A stretch of 64,000 nt of DNA, from NCBI GenBank assembly GCA_016712035.1, contig JADJRT010000004.1, positions 186,001 through 250,000 of the forward strand, read 5' to 3'. Shown one piece after another: positions 19,138 to 29,700 of the stretch. Both the position numbers and the translations under genes were made by a program. The notes beneath the pieces were generated by a model. It searched no databases and had not been told where the DNA came from. It worked only from the letters and a program-made list of their open reading frames with translations. The stretch is from Flammeovirgaceae bacterium (lineage in GTDB: Bacteria > Bacteroidota > Bacteroidia > Cytophagales > Cyclobacteriaceae). How positions within the stretch are numbered: the first letter of the stretch is position 1; the number at the start of each line of letters is the position of its first letter.

Positions 19138-20175
19138 TTAATCCATCACTTCATAAATACCAACGGGGTTGGATTTATTTTTTAAGACAACATCTTCCAG
19201 TTTGCGACAATTAAAGGACTCTTTAATTTTTTCGTATGATGATTGATTGATTATAATTTGACTGGGACCGGCCACCGATTGAAGGCGTTGCGCTGTATTT
19301 ACAATATCGCCAATTACTGTATAATCGAGCCTGCGAAGATTAGCGGAACCAATGTTACCTGAGATCATTTCGCCACTATTAATACCGATTGATACTTTCG
19401 GTTTATAGCCAATAGCCTCAAGTGCTGGTTGTTCTTCAATCCGTTTGCGAACAGCCAGACAAGCATCGATCGCGCGGTCAAGGTGATAGTCGCCACGGAA
19501 TACAGCCATGATGGCATCACCAATAAATTTATCGATGTAGCCACCTTGCGCTATTATTTCTTTTACGATTATATCAAAATAGTTGTTCAACAATTTAACT
19601 ACCGTATCGGGCGTTTCACTTTCGCTAATCTTGGTAAAACTGCAAATGTCAATAAAGACCACCGAGCCTTCGATGGTTTCATTTACCATAATGCTCGACT
19701 CGTACTCGCGGCTGCTCATAAAATTGAGCACCGTTTCGTCCACATACATTTTTAGAATATTGTTTTCCTTAATAGCCTTCATGGTCTCACGCATTTGAAC
19801 AACATGCTTAAGTGTTTTTTCCATGGTCAATTCAAGGTCTTCGAAATTGATCGGCTTGGTAATAAAATCAAATGCTCCGCGGTTCATGGCCACCCGAATG
19901 TTTTCTATATCGCCATAAGCCGATACGATTACTGACTTCAATAGTGACTTTTGTTCACTCAATTTTGTAAGCAACGTCAGGCCGTCCATCTCAGGCATAT
20001 TGATGTCGCTTAGCACCATGTCCACATCAGAATGCAGTTGCAATTGTTCGAGCGCAATTTTTCCGTTACCAGCAAAAATAAATTGATACTGCTGATCGCG
20101 GATTTTTTGACGGAACTTTTGCTTAATAAGAACCTCTAAATCGGTTTCGTCATCGACTACTAATATTTTGGTCAT
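19138..20175 (-). CDS. Response-regulator receiver fused to class III adenylate/guanylate cyclase
   Basis: 345 aa. Residues 1-120 are a receiver domain: ILVVDDETD, phospho-acceptor Asp in MVLSDINMPEMDGL (about 58) and FDFITKPINF. A helical linker follows, then a class III cyclase domain (about 165-345): SVVFIDICSFTKISE and DKFIGDAIMAVF carry the two metal-binding Asp residues, and LDYTVIGDIVNTAQRLQ the substrate/transition-state region. The Lys in IDKFIGD is the position that usually favours ATP. It probably makes cAMP in response to phosphorylation. ATG overlaps the stop of the receiver gene upstream (TAATG), so translation is likely coupled. Confidence 0.9.
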   Translation of the reverse strand: MTKILVVDDETDLEVLIKQKFRQKIRDQQYQFIFAGNGKIALEQLQLHSDVDMVLSDINMPEMDGLTLLTKLSEQKSLLKSVIVSAYGDIENIRVAMNRGAFDFITKPINFEDLELTMEKTLKHVVQMRETMKAIKENNILKMYVDETVLNFMSSREYESSIMVNETIEGSVVFIDICSFTKISESETPDTVVKLLNNYFDIIVKEIIAQGGYIDKFIGDAIMAVFRGDYHLDRAIDACLAVRKRIEEQPALEAIGYKPKVSIGINSGEMISGNIGSANLRRLDYTVIGDIVNTAQRLQSVAGPSQIIINQSSYEKIKESFNCRKLEDVVLKNKSNPVGIYEVMD

Positions 20176-20546
20176 TAGGTCAGCTTTAACTTTTCTTTTA
20201 ACATTGTGAAATCAACAGGTTTTGTCAAAAAATCATCGGCTCCTAATTCCTTTGCAATTTTATGATTTTCAGCATCGCCATAAGCAGTGATCATCATCAC
20301 CACAGGAGGCGGCTTCATGTATTTTTTCTTCACGTTTTCAAGCAACTGCAATCCACTCATGCCGGGCATGTTGATGTCAGAAAGAATCAGCATGGCTTCA
20401 TGTTCCCATTTGTTCAGTTGAACAAGTGCATCTTCTCCCGAAAAGGAAAAAACAAATTCTACCTGACCACTTTTTATTTCCTTTCTAAAACGTTGTTCAA
20501 ACAACGTTTTTACATCTTGTTCATCGTCTACTACCAGGATTTTCAT
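20175..20546 (-). CDS. Stand-alone response-regulator receiver (CheY-like)
   Basis: 123 aa, receiver domain only: KILVVDDEQDVKTLFEQRF (acidic pair at 7-8), phospho-acceptor Asp in AMLILSDINMPGMSGL (about 57), TAYGD and DDFLTKPVDF with the conserved Lys. There is no output domain. It sits 6 bases after the propeller histidine kinase and overlaps the receiver-cyclase start, so it probably relays phosphate in this signalling operon. The receiver is clearly homologous to that of the cyclase gene, suggesting duplication. Confidence 0.9.
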   Translation of the reverse strand: MKILVVDDEQDVKTLFEQRFRKEIKSGQVEFVFSFSGEDALVQLNKWEHEAMLILSDINMPGMSGLQLLENVKKKYMKPPPVVMMITAYGDAENHKIAKELGADDFLTKPVDFTMLKEKLKLT

Positions 20547-20552
20547 AGAATA

Positions 20553-23500
20553 TTATTCAGTTAAAATTATTATAAAAGTTGTACCCTCGCCTTGTTTAGT
20601 TTCTACTTTAAGCTCGCCACCATGAGCGTTGGTGATTATGTCGTAGCTCATGCTTAAGCCCAGGCCCGTTCCTTGCCCTGTTGGCTTGGTGGTAAAGAAA
20701 GGTTGAAAGATTTTATCAACTATGCCTTGCGGAATACCGTTTCCATTATCGCTTACGCGGATCTCTATTTTTTTACCAAGGCGTTTTGTGCTTACGGTTA
20801 CGGTAGGTTCATATCCCTCACCTTGCTGTTGCTTACGTTCTGTTACCGCATAGAATGCGTTAGTAATCAAATTCAGAATCACTCTGCCAAGATCCTGACC
20901 AACAACATTAATACTGCCAACGCTTTCATCAAAATCAGTTTTCATAGAAGCGTTAAATGTTTTGTCTTTTGCGCGCAAGCCATGATATGCCAGGCGTAGA
21001 TATTCATCGGCTAGCACATTGATATTAGTGGATTCCCTTTTTCCATTGCTGCTGCGGCTATGCTGCAACATGCTCTTTACAATGCCATCGGCACGCTTGC
21101 CATGAAAAACAATTTTATCTTCATTATCCGCAATATCTTTTGCTAAAGCTTTTACCTCTTCAAAATTTCCGGCTTCAATTTCTGCTTTCATTTCTCCAAT
21201 GAGTTCCTTATTCACTTCGGCAAAATTATTTACCAAGTTTAGTGGGTTTTGAATCTCATGCGCGATGCCCGCAGTAAGTTCACCCAGACTGGCCATCTTT
21301 TCGGATTGAATCCTAATTCCCGTTCGCGGCTTCGCTCACGCTCACGCAGTTTGATGCCTCTTCGCACACCGCGATCTGTTGTAAAGGCAAAAAGTGCAAA
21401 TAGAATTGCATATGATGAATAAGCCCACCACGTGCGCCACCAGGGAGGAGATATAATTATCATTATTGATTTACCTTCTTCGTTCCAGATACCAAAGGCA
21501 TTGGCAGCCCGTACGATAAACTCATATCTCCCCGGATCTAAATTGGTGTAGCCTGCGAAGTTCCGGTTGTCATAAATCCAATCCTGATCATAACCCTTCA
21601 GCATGTGGGCATATTGATTCTTTTGTGGATTGGCATAATGCAAGGCAGCAAATTCAAAACTTAAATTATTCTGATCGAAGGCCAACGAAATACTTTTAGC
21701 ATCAAACAAACTTTCAGTGAGTGGCGAATTTTCTTTCATATCCAAAACAGATTTGTTAGATATAAACAGATTGGAAATTATAATAGCCGGGGGTGTTTTA
21801 TTGGATGTTATATTACTGAATGTAGTGAGTCCATGGTCGCCACCAAAGTAAAAGCGTCCATCCGTTGCACGGGTTGACGCGAGTTGTAAAAACTCATCTG
21901 CACCCAAACCATCCGAAGAGTTGTAATTAATAAAGGTTACTTTGTTTAAATTTTTATTAGAAACCATTTGCGACAAGCCGTTTTGCGAGGCAATCCACAT
22001 TTCACCCTCATCACCCTCCACAATACCAACTGTAAGATTGGTGGGTAGTCCATCGGCTTCGGTATAGCGGGTAAAAGTTTCCGTTGCCGGATCAAATTTA
22101 TTTACCCCTTCAGGGGTTGCTAGCCAAATCATACCCTGGCTATCTTGCTGAATATCGAGTATATTATTATGGCTAAGTGAATTGTTATCGTTCGGGTTAA
22201 AATAATAATTTTTAACGCTATTGGTAACCGGATCAATCCGATTAAGGCCGCTTCCGGCACCAGCCACCCAAATGAATTTATCAGTTACTTCTATGTCATT
22301 AATATTTACTCCGTCAATTGCCAATTCTTCGTGTTCCGGAGCTACTGGGCTCTGAAAGGATTGGAACTGATTTCCGCTTTGCGGTTTTAGTAAAGCAATA
22401 CCGTATAATGAAGTTTGTGTGGGCGCGGCCTCATTCCATTTTCCAAATGCATGACTATCATCCGTGCGATAGTGCAACACGTATTTGCCGGGTTGCAGTG
22501 TTACCGAACTAATCTCTACTCTGTTTTTTGAAGCACCTCCGGCATGAAAAGTATGATCAAAATCGCTCATTAGCCAAACAGTGTCTTTAGCCTCATTTTC
22601 AATCCAGCCAAAATCAGCCCGGCTTACACCATCAATCTCACCCACAGCCATTACCCAATACGTTCCCGCTATTCTAATCTCTACGGGTTCTGATAGTCCT
22701 TGATTATCAATAACTTTTTCAAGTGCAGCTAACTTTTGATCTGTTGAGATTAGTTTTTCCATTTCAGCAACTAATTGATCAGGGTATTGCTTGAACTGTT
22801 TACTAATTACCCGTTGTACAGTATTTGTTTTCGTGTTTAAAATGTTCAATCCGCTATTGGTCCCTATCCACAACCGCTCTTGATTATCGGGCTTGATTAC
22901 TCTTACTTGATTGTTTGAGATTGAGCTTACACGTGTTGAGTCATACTTGAACCGTCTTACTTCCTTGAAATTTTTATCCAACTCAATTAAGCCATCGCCC
23001 CAGGTACCTAGCCAAAGTGAGCCATCTTTTTCTTCGGCTATACTCCTGACTGAGCCTCCAAACATATCGTCAACAACTTTGAATGTTACTTTTTCAAAGG
23101 TTTGCTTTTTAGGGTCATAGATATTGACACCTCCGCCCCGTGTACCCACGTAGGTGATACCCGGCTTTACTTTAGAAGCAAGAATGCCAAACGCCCCGCC
23201 TGCACTCATGCTGTTCGGATTATTTGCATCATGACCAAGGTGTTGGAAAGGTTTATTTACAGGATCATATTTTACCAATCCAACTTCGCGGCTACCAAAC
23301 CAAAAAATGCCACTGCGGTCTATCATAAATTGGGTAAACGCAATATTCCAGCCATGCGTGCGCATGTATACTTTACCAGCAATTTCAATTTCAGTGTAGT
23401 TGTCGGTGATGCCCTCAAACTTCAACAGCCCACGAAAATTATTGGCGATCCAGATATTACCTTGCGGATCAGGCGAAATACTGTTCCACTGATTCATTGC

Positions 23501-24358
23501 ATCACCTGAAGAATCTGTATATTCTTTTAGCATTTTGAGTATACTTGACTCAGGATTGTATTTGTAAACTCCCGTCCGGGTGGTTATCCAAAGATTATTT
23601 GCATTATCAGCGAATAGCGCGGTAATGGTATTTTTTGGATCAACAAAATTAAAGCCGCCAAGTTTTTCAGAAGGTACCGGCTTAAAGGCACTTTCATTTT
23701 TTGCCTGCAACATTAATCCATTACTAATAGAACTTAACCAAAGGTTGCCTTTTAAATCTTCTACAATGTCAAGCGATTGTCCGGTCTGGTCTACTTCCAA
23801 TCGATTGGGTACATCGTATTTTGCCCGCTTCCATTCATCCTTAACAGAATCGTATTGTACTAACTGTGCTGATAAGGTATTTGCCCAAAGTCTGTTTTGT
23901 GAATCTTTTAAGAACTTAAAACCCCGTACTTCCGAGTCAGCAGTAAAATTGAAAGTGGGTGCAAAATTGTAGTTCTTAAATTCATTTTTCTGGCGAATGT
24001 ATTTGGATACGCCAAGGCTATTACCAATCCAGATATCATGGTTGGTATCTTCCAACAAACTGAAGATAAGATTGTGTTGTAAACTGGTAGGATTACCCGG
24101 TATATTCTTAAAGGTTTGAAATTTGTAGCCATCATACTTCTGCAACCCGTTGGTTGTTCCAATCCAGATAAGCCCATAGCTATCTTGTATCACCGCATTG
24201 ACTATAGGCGAAACCAACCCATCCGAAACAGATACGTAGGTGGGCTCAATGATTTGCACCGGAGCCTGGGCAAAAAGCTTAGTACATGATAGAAAAAACA
24301 GACTTAGGATGGTCAGGTAGAGAGCGGCCTGCTTTACAGGCGGATGAGGTTTAGCCAT
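20553..24358 (-). CDS. Two-component regulator propeller sensor histidine kinase; one frame break
   Basis: About 1268 aa, start at ATG 24358 (MAKPHPPVKQA, then a signal peptide). Periplasmic part: two-component-propeller repeats (IWIGTTNGLQKYDGYKF, LWLGTWGDGLIELDK, IWLATPEGVNKFDP). An unusual beta-rich segment of about 120 residues (plus-strand 22340-22700) interrupts the propeller, and a Y_Y_Y domain (YAHMLKGYDQDWIY) ends it. One TM helix (WAYSSYAILFALFAFT) follows, then HisKA (GELTAGIAHEIQNPLNLV) and HATPase_c (VSDNGNGIPQG, FFTTKPTGQGTGLGLSMSYD). The break near 21300 falls between RERERSREREL and IQSEKMASLGE. The usual coiled linker is very short there. Confidence 0.85.
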
Positions 24359-24371
24359 TTGTAAATATAAG

Positions 24372-24832
24372 ATCACGGATTAGAATGATGGAAGGATTTC
24401 ACGGATTTTATTTAGAGAACGAGTCGTTTAAATGTAAGACTTTTACTGCCGAAATTTATTAGTAATCCAACTTCAAGCTTATATGCTTTCAGATAGTTCA
24501 ACACTTGGGCGAGATGAACATCTTCCAGTTCAATCACAGCTTTTAACTCAACCAGCACTTTTCCTTCCACCACAAAATCTGCTCTCCTGGCTCCAATTGG
24601 TTCAGGCAATTGCTTATAGAAAATATCTTGTTCAATCTCCCGGGCAAACGAAAGTCCTGCTTGTTTAAATTCCCAAGCCAATGCGCGTTGATAGATCACC
24701 TCCTGAAACCCGTTACCAAGAAACTTATGAACTTCAAATGATGCCCCAATTATTTTTCTCTGTGATATCCTTATGTCTTAACTCTGCCATAGTTTTAATC
24801 TGTGCAATCCGTTAATCCCTATAATCCGTGAT
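24372..24832 (-). mobile_element. Small inverted-repeat-bounded unit carrying a GxxExxY gene
   Basis: A perfect 11-bp inverted repeat, ATCACGGATTA (24372-24382) and TAATCCGTGAT (24822-24832), brackets a single gene. Inside each end are further degenerate ATCCGT/ACGGATT copies (for example TTTCACGGATTTT at 24398-24410 and AATCCGTTAATCCC at 24807-24820). The right end abuts the stop codon of the TPR kinase, and the left end is 13 bases before the start of the propeller kinase, so the unit fills the whole gap between them. No transposase is encoded, so mobility is inferred. Confidence 0.45.
24412..24790 (-). CDS. GxxExxY protein (PD-(D/E)XK_3 nuclease-fold family); one frame break
   Basis: 125 aa from ATG 24790 (MAELRHKDITE) after correcting one break: five A near 24755 where four restore IIGASFEVHKFLGNGFQEV. 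The family signature G-x-x-E-x-x-Y is GFQEVIY. RRADFVVEGKVLVELKAV holds the D and ExK of a PD-(D/E)XK-like core (PF13366). The biochemical role of the family is not established. It is flanked by inverted repeats (see 24372-24832) and lies between two histidine kinase genes of the same orientation. Confidence 0.82.
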
Positions 24833-26768
24833 TCAGACAAGAGGAATATTTATAATAAACTCACTCCCTTCTCCCACTTTCGTCTCCACCTTCAACTCTC
24901 CCCCATGTGCTTTTTACAATATCATAACTTAAACTCAACCCTAATCCAGTCCCCTGCCCGGTTGGTTTGGTAGTGAAGAAGGGTTGGAAGATTTTTTCTT
25001 TGATTGAATCAGGAATACCGTTGCCGTTGTCTTTTACAGAAATGAAAATTTTGTCGCTCAGGTATTTTGTGCTTACTACAACTAACGGCTCTCGTTGCTG
25101 GCTGTTAGTTGCTGGCTGTTGGTTTACTGCATAGAACGCGTTGTTGATCAAATTCAAGATAACTCTGCCAATATCTTGCGGCACTACATTTATTTTTGGA
25201 AGAGACTCATCAAAGTGTGTTTCAAACTTTGCGTTGAAGGTTTTGTCTTTTGCCCGGAGGCCGTGGTAGGAAAGTCGTAGGTACTCATCACATAGGGCAT
25301 TGATGTCGGTTGGCTCCTTTTTACCAGAACTGCCACGACTGTGTTGCAGCATACCCTTCACTATATCAGATGCGCGCTTACCGTGAAAGCTTATTTTTTC
25401 TTCATTTTCCTTAACATCCAAGGCTATCGTTTTAACTTCTTCTAAATTTCCTTTTTCAGCTTCCTGTACAATTTCTTCCAAGAGTTCCGAATTCACTTCT
25501 GAAAAATTATTGACAAAGTTCAACGGGTTTTGAATTTCATGAGCAATGCCTGCAGTGAGTTCTCCGAGGCTAGCCATTTTTTCAGATTGGATGAGTTGGG
25601 ACTGAGTCTGCTTGAGTTCGGCCAGCGCTTGATCTATTTCGTTTTTCTGTTGTTGTAGCAGCGTATTAGCCTTTTGTGCTTTTCTATAATTTCTATAAAC
25701 AAGAAGCGCAATAAGCAAAGCCAGCGCTAGTCCGGCAACAGTTGCAACTATTCTAAAGCGATTGCGCAAGTTCAATTCCGCCAACTTCATTTCGGATTCG
25801 CGTTCCTGCTGTTCGAGTTCGATTGCCTTGGCAGACAATATATTTGCGGCTCCGGAAATATTTTCTCTGGCGGCCTGCGCTATTTTCAGGTATTTCAATG
25901 CTTGTACCGGATCGGTCGACTCATACAATTCAGACAATAGAGTTGCGGAAGCTAATTCGGTTTGTCTAGCCGGACCCCGGAGACCCCGTTCATAAGCACG
26001 GAGGGCACAGGATATGGCTGAGTCATATTGGTTGCGGTCCTTAAAAAAAATGGAGCGCATTATCAGGTTAGCCGAGCCATTGTTGGATCGGAGGTATCGA
26101 AGTGCCAAAGAGTCGTACCCTTTCTTTCCGTAGGCATATCCAAGTGTGGGAACCACGCCTTGTTGTATGAATTGATTTCCTATCTTCTGTGCTATATCTA
26201 CTGCCTTTTCTGCATAGTAAATAGCAGAGTCGACCTCATTCAATTGGGCAAATGTATCACCCATGCGCCAATGAGCGGCACCGTAGAAGAAGGGATCGGC
26301 CGCATCTTTTGTAATGGCAATAGCCTGGTGATAGTAGGACAATGCCTTTTGTAAGTCACTTAAGTTAGCATATACGTTCGCGATTCGAATCAGTAAGGAT
26401 GCTTCGTCATAGATAAGGTTATGCTTTCTGGCTACCCGCAAGCCTTCCAATCCAAGTTCCAGTCCTTTTGGCAGTTCGCCCTTGGCAAAATAATAGTGGC
26501 TTAGCACAGATAGTGCCCTAGCTTCTCCAGACGGGTAATTAATAGTGCGCGAAAGTGTAAGTGCCTTCACACCATAATAGTAGGAGGAGTCCATCCTCCA
26601 GTTCCTATAATATTCTGCAAGCCTGGCGAACGTCAGTGCCCGGGTGCTGTCGGCTTTCGCTTCTCTCAATGTTTGCGAGAGTTTATCGAATTGCAGTTCA
26701 TCCATATTCTGTGCCTTTGCAGCCACAGCGACTAGAATAAGTAGGCTTAATTGAAGATGCTTTATCAT
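24833..26768 (-). CDS. TPR-type sensor histidine kinase; one frame break at the C-terminus
   Basis: About 644 aa. Signal peptide (LLILVAVAAKAQN), then TPR repeats in the periplasm (for example ALSYYHQAIAITKDAADPFF and AIYYAEKAVDIAQKIGN, residues about 60-300), a TM helix (VAGLALALLIALLVY, about 340), a coiled coil, HisKA (GELTAGIAHEIQNPLNFV) and HATPase_c with FFTTKPTGQGTGLGLSLSYD. The last 25 codons are in another frame (AHGGELKVETKVGEGSEF to TGA at 24833-24835). Five A near 24915 should be four. A receiver partner is probably one of the two response regulators at 19-20.5 kb. The 3' end is exactly where the GxxExxY unit begins. Confidence 0.85.
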
Positions 26769-26780
26769 ATACTTGCTTTT

Positions 26781-29700
26781 CTATTGAGAAGTTATTGGAT
26801 TATGACGAGAAGAATGACTATCAAGTGGCAGTTGAATAATAAACTGACTGCCTTCTCCATCCTTCGTCTCCACCTTAAACTCCCCGCCATGTACTTTCAC
26901 AATATCATAACTAAGAGATAGTCCAAGTCCCGTTCCTTGTCCGGTTGGTTTGGTAGTAAAGAAGGGTTGAAAGATTTTATCAACTATGTCTTGAGGAATG
27001 CCGTTGCCGTTGTCTTTAACACTTATCTCAATTTTGTTCCCATGATTTTTGGTGCTTACTCTAACTAGCGGATCACGTTGATCGTTATTCGTTGCTCGTT
27101 GTTGGTTAACAGCATAGAACGCATTATTGATTAAGTTTAGAATCACCCGCCCTATATCTTGCGGTGCTACATTTATTCTAGGCAGGGATGAATCGAAATC
27201 AGTTTCGAATTTGGCGTTAAAACTTTTGTCTTTGGCACGAAGACCATGATAACTCAAGCGCAGGTATTCATCGCACAGTGCATTAATGTCTGTTGGTTCT
27301 TTAACACCACTGCTGCTGCGCGAGTGTTGCAACATTCCTTTTACAATTCCTTCTGCTCGTTTGCCATGATGAAGTATTTTCTCCATGTTTTGCTTTACAT
27401 CATTAGCGATTTCAGCAGCCAGCGACCAGTTACCAGCGGCCTGTTCGGTTTTCATTTCATCAATAAGTTCATTGCTAACCTCAGAGAAGTTGTTTACAAA
27501 GTTCAATGGGTTTTGAATTTCATGCGCAATGCCGGCAGTGAGTTCACCCAATGATGCCATCTTTTCGGCTTGCACCAACTGTTGTTGCGCCTGTTTTAAA
27601 TCAACCAGTGTTTTATCGACCTGCTGCTTGGCTGCTTCCAGTTTATTGAAATCTTCGTAGCGGGCGTATGCAGTCGAAAAGGCATCGGCCACCGAGTGTA
27701 CCAAATTCAAATCATTGGTATGCAACGCGGCTGTATTGCCTACGTACAACATGCCTTGCAAGAAAGGAAGGAAGTGCAGGTAAATACCCTCTTTCGGAAT
27801 TGTGCTTAAATATTGATCACGCGAAGTAATGGCGCCTTGTTTCATCAGCACATCGGCCTGCGCCTGAAAATCTTTATCTACCCAACGGGTAACATACGTT
27901 TTATGCTCTTGCCAGGCGGTAATCGCCTCCCTTAAGCTAGTGGCTGCCTCAAAAGATTGATGCGCTGCCGCAATAGCCTTACCATCTGGAGTAGAAAGAA
28001 ACGTATGAATCTGTTGTTGTTCAGTGTCGATAATAAACACACCACAGCGAACGAATGGAATTCCAAGCGTGGTGAGCTCTCTCCATATTAATGGAGTGAT
28101 GCGCTCCAGATCTTTTACCGTGCGCATACTGGCAATCTCGGCACGCACACGATCCAGTGATGCCTGCCTAATGGCATCCTTTTCACGCGCTTCTGCATCT
28201 TTCAAGTCTTTGTAGCGCTTGTAGGTAAGGCTGAGTACTGATGTAAATCTTCGGTAAACCTGCAATTCATCTTCCGCCAGTTCTTTTTCAGTAACCACAT
28301 AGAAAGAACCTTCCGTGTACATCGGAAAATGGATATGCTGGATAGCTTCTTTTGGATAGTTGGGAAAGGAAATATGACTGTTTAGAAACTGATAATATTC
28401 CTTGATCTCATTTCCTCGCAAGATGTGGTGATATTCTGTTTGTTTAAGCCAATGCTCATAAGTGGCTTTTAGCATGGGATGACCTGCCATATCGAGTTTT
28501 CCCCGAACTTCCCTAAGATCACCGTTTTCGGTTTTACTTATAGTAGATAAATCCGCGATATAATTTTCTTTGTTGAGAAGGCCAGCTCCAAGTCGAATAA
28601 CAGGTACTTTACTTAACCCTATAAACTCATCATAAAATGTTCGAATTACCTGAGCAAGATCATCCGAACTATGCATGGCCATGGCTTTGCCACGCACTCT
28701 TTCGAGCGATGCCTCGATAGTAGCTTCACGTGCCTGAGCTTCTGCTTTTTGCAGATCGAGGAAACGTGTATAGGTTTGTTCAAAGACTTGACCAAAGCGC
28801 TTAAAAATATTATGCGCTTCTGGTACCGGTTGGTAGGTGATGAAGAGAAGGCTTACTTTTGATCCGAAAACAAAATGTTCATACTGCTCAGTCGGAAATT
28901 GAAATCCGGATTCCAGTAGTTTTTCGTATTGCCCTTTTTCACCAAAACTTAAGAGTAGTCGATAGGTTTCCCTAAGCTCCTCACCTTCTTCGTGACCAAC
29001 AAAAAAATCCTTACCTGCTTTGCGGGCATCACTTACTGATTTCAGAGCAGGCGAAAGTGTAGTATCCAAAGTGTATGGTTCCATGAAATTCCCTTCCGGG
29101 TCAGTCACGTAATCGAGATAGGAATTATTGTCTTCGCTCCAGATGTTAAATCCTGTGGTCCATGCTTTGATGCCTAAATACTGAATCTGTTTGAATAATA
29201 AACTTGCAACTTCGGTGAGCTCTTCACTCTTATGCATGGCCATAGTGCGACTCCTTACCCGCTCCAATGCTGCTTCTATCTGTGCCTCTCGTGTCTGGGC
29301 TTCCGCTTTTTGTAAATCGAGGAAACGTGTATAGGATTGTTCGAAAACATTGCCAAATCTTTTCAGAATTATATTATGCTCTTCCGGAAACGGTTTTCCA
29401 TCATAATTAGCAACAAGGATTAGCGTGTTTTGCAATAGATAAAAAGAGCCGGCATATGTTGCCTTTTCTAGAAGGAGCGTCTTTCTTTCCTCTGGTATCA
29501 GGGTACCAACCACCGTATTGTCGAACAGGTGCTGATAGTATTGTTTCTTATCTTGATCATTTAAGATCAACGTAAAAAAATCTTCTCCTCTTTCAAGGGA
29601 TTCTTTCACTTTAATAAAAATGGGATTTTCAATATAGGGCACATGTACTTGGTCAGGATAAATCTTACCCGTGCTCAGGCTATAAATCCATAAGTAAAAG

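Noticed and set aside
24372..24832. Classical insertion sequence
   Set aside because: Inverted repeats are present but no transposase and no clear target-site duplication, so it is listed only as a putative non-autonomous unit.
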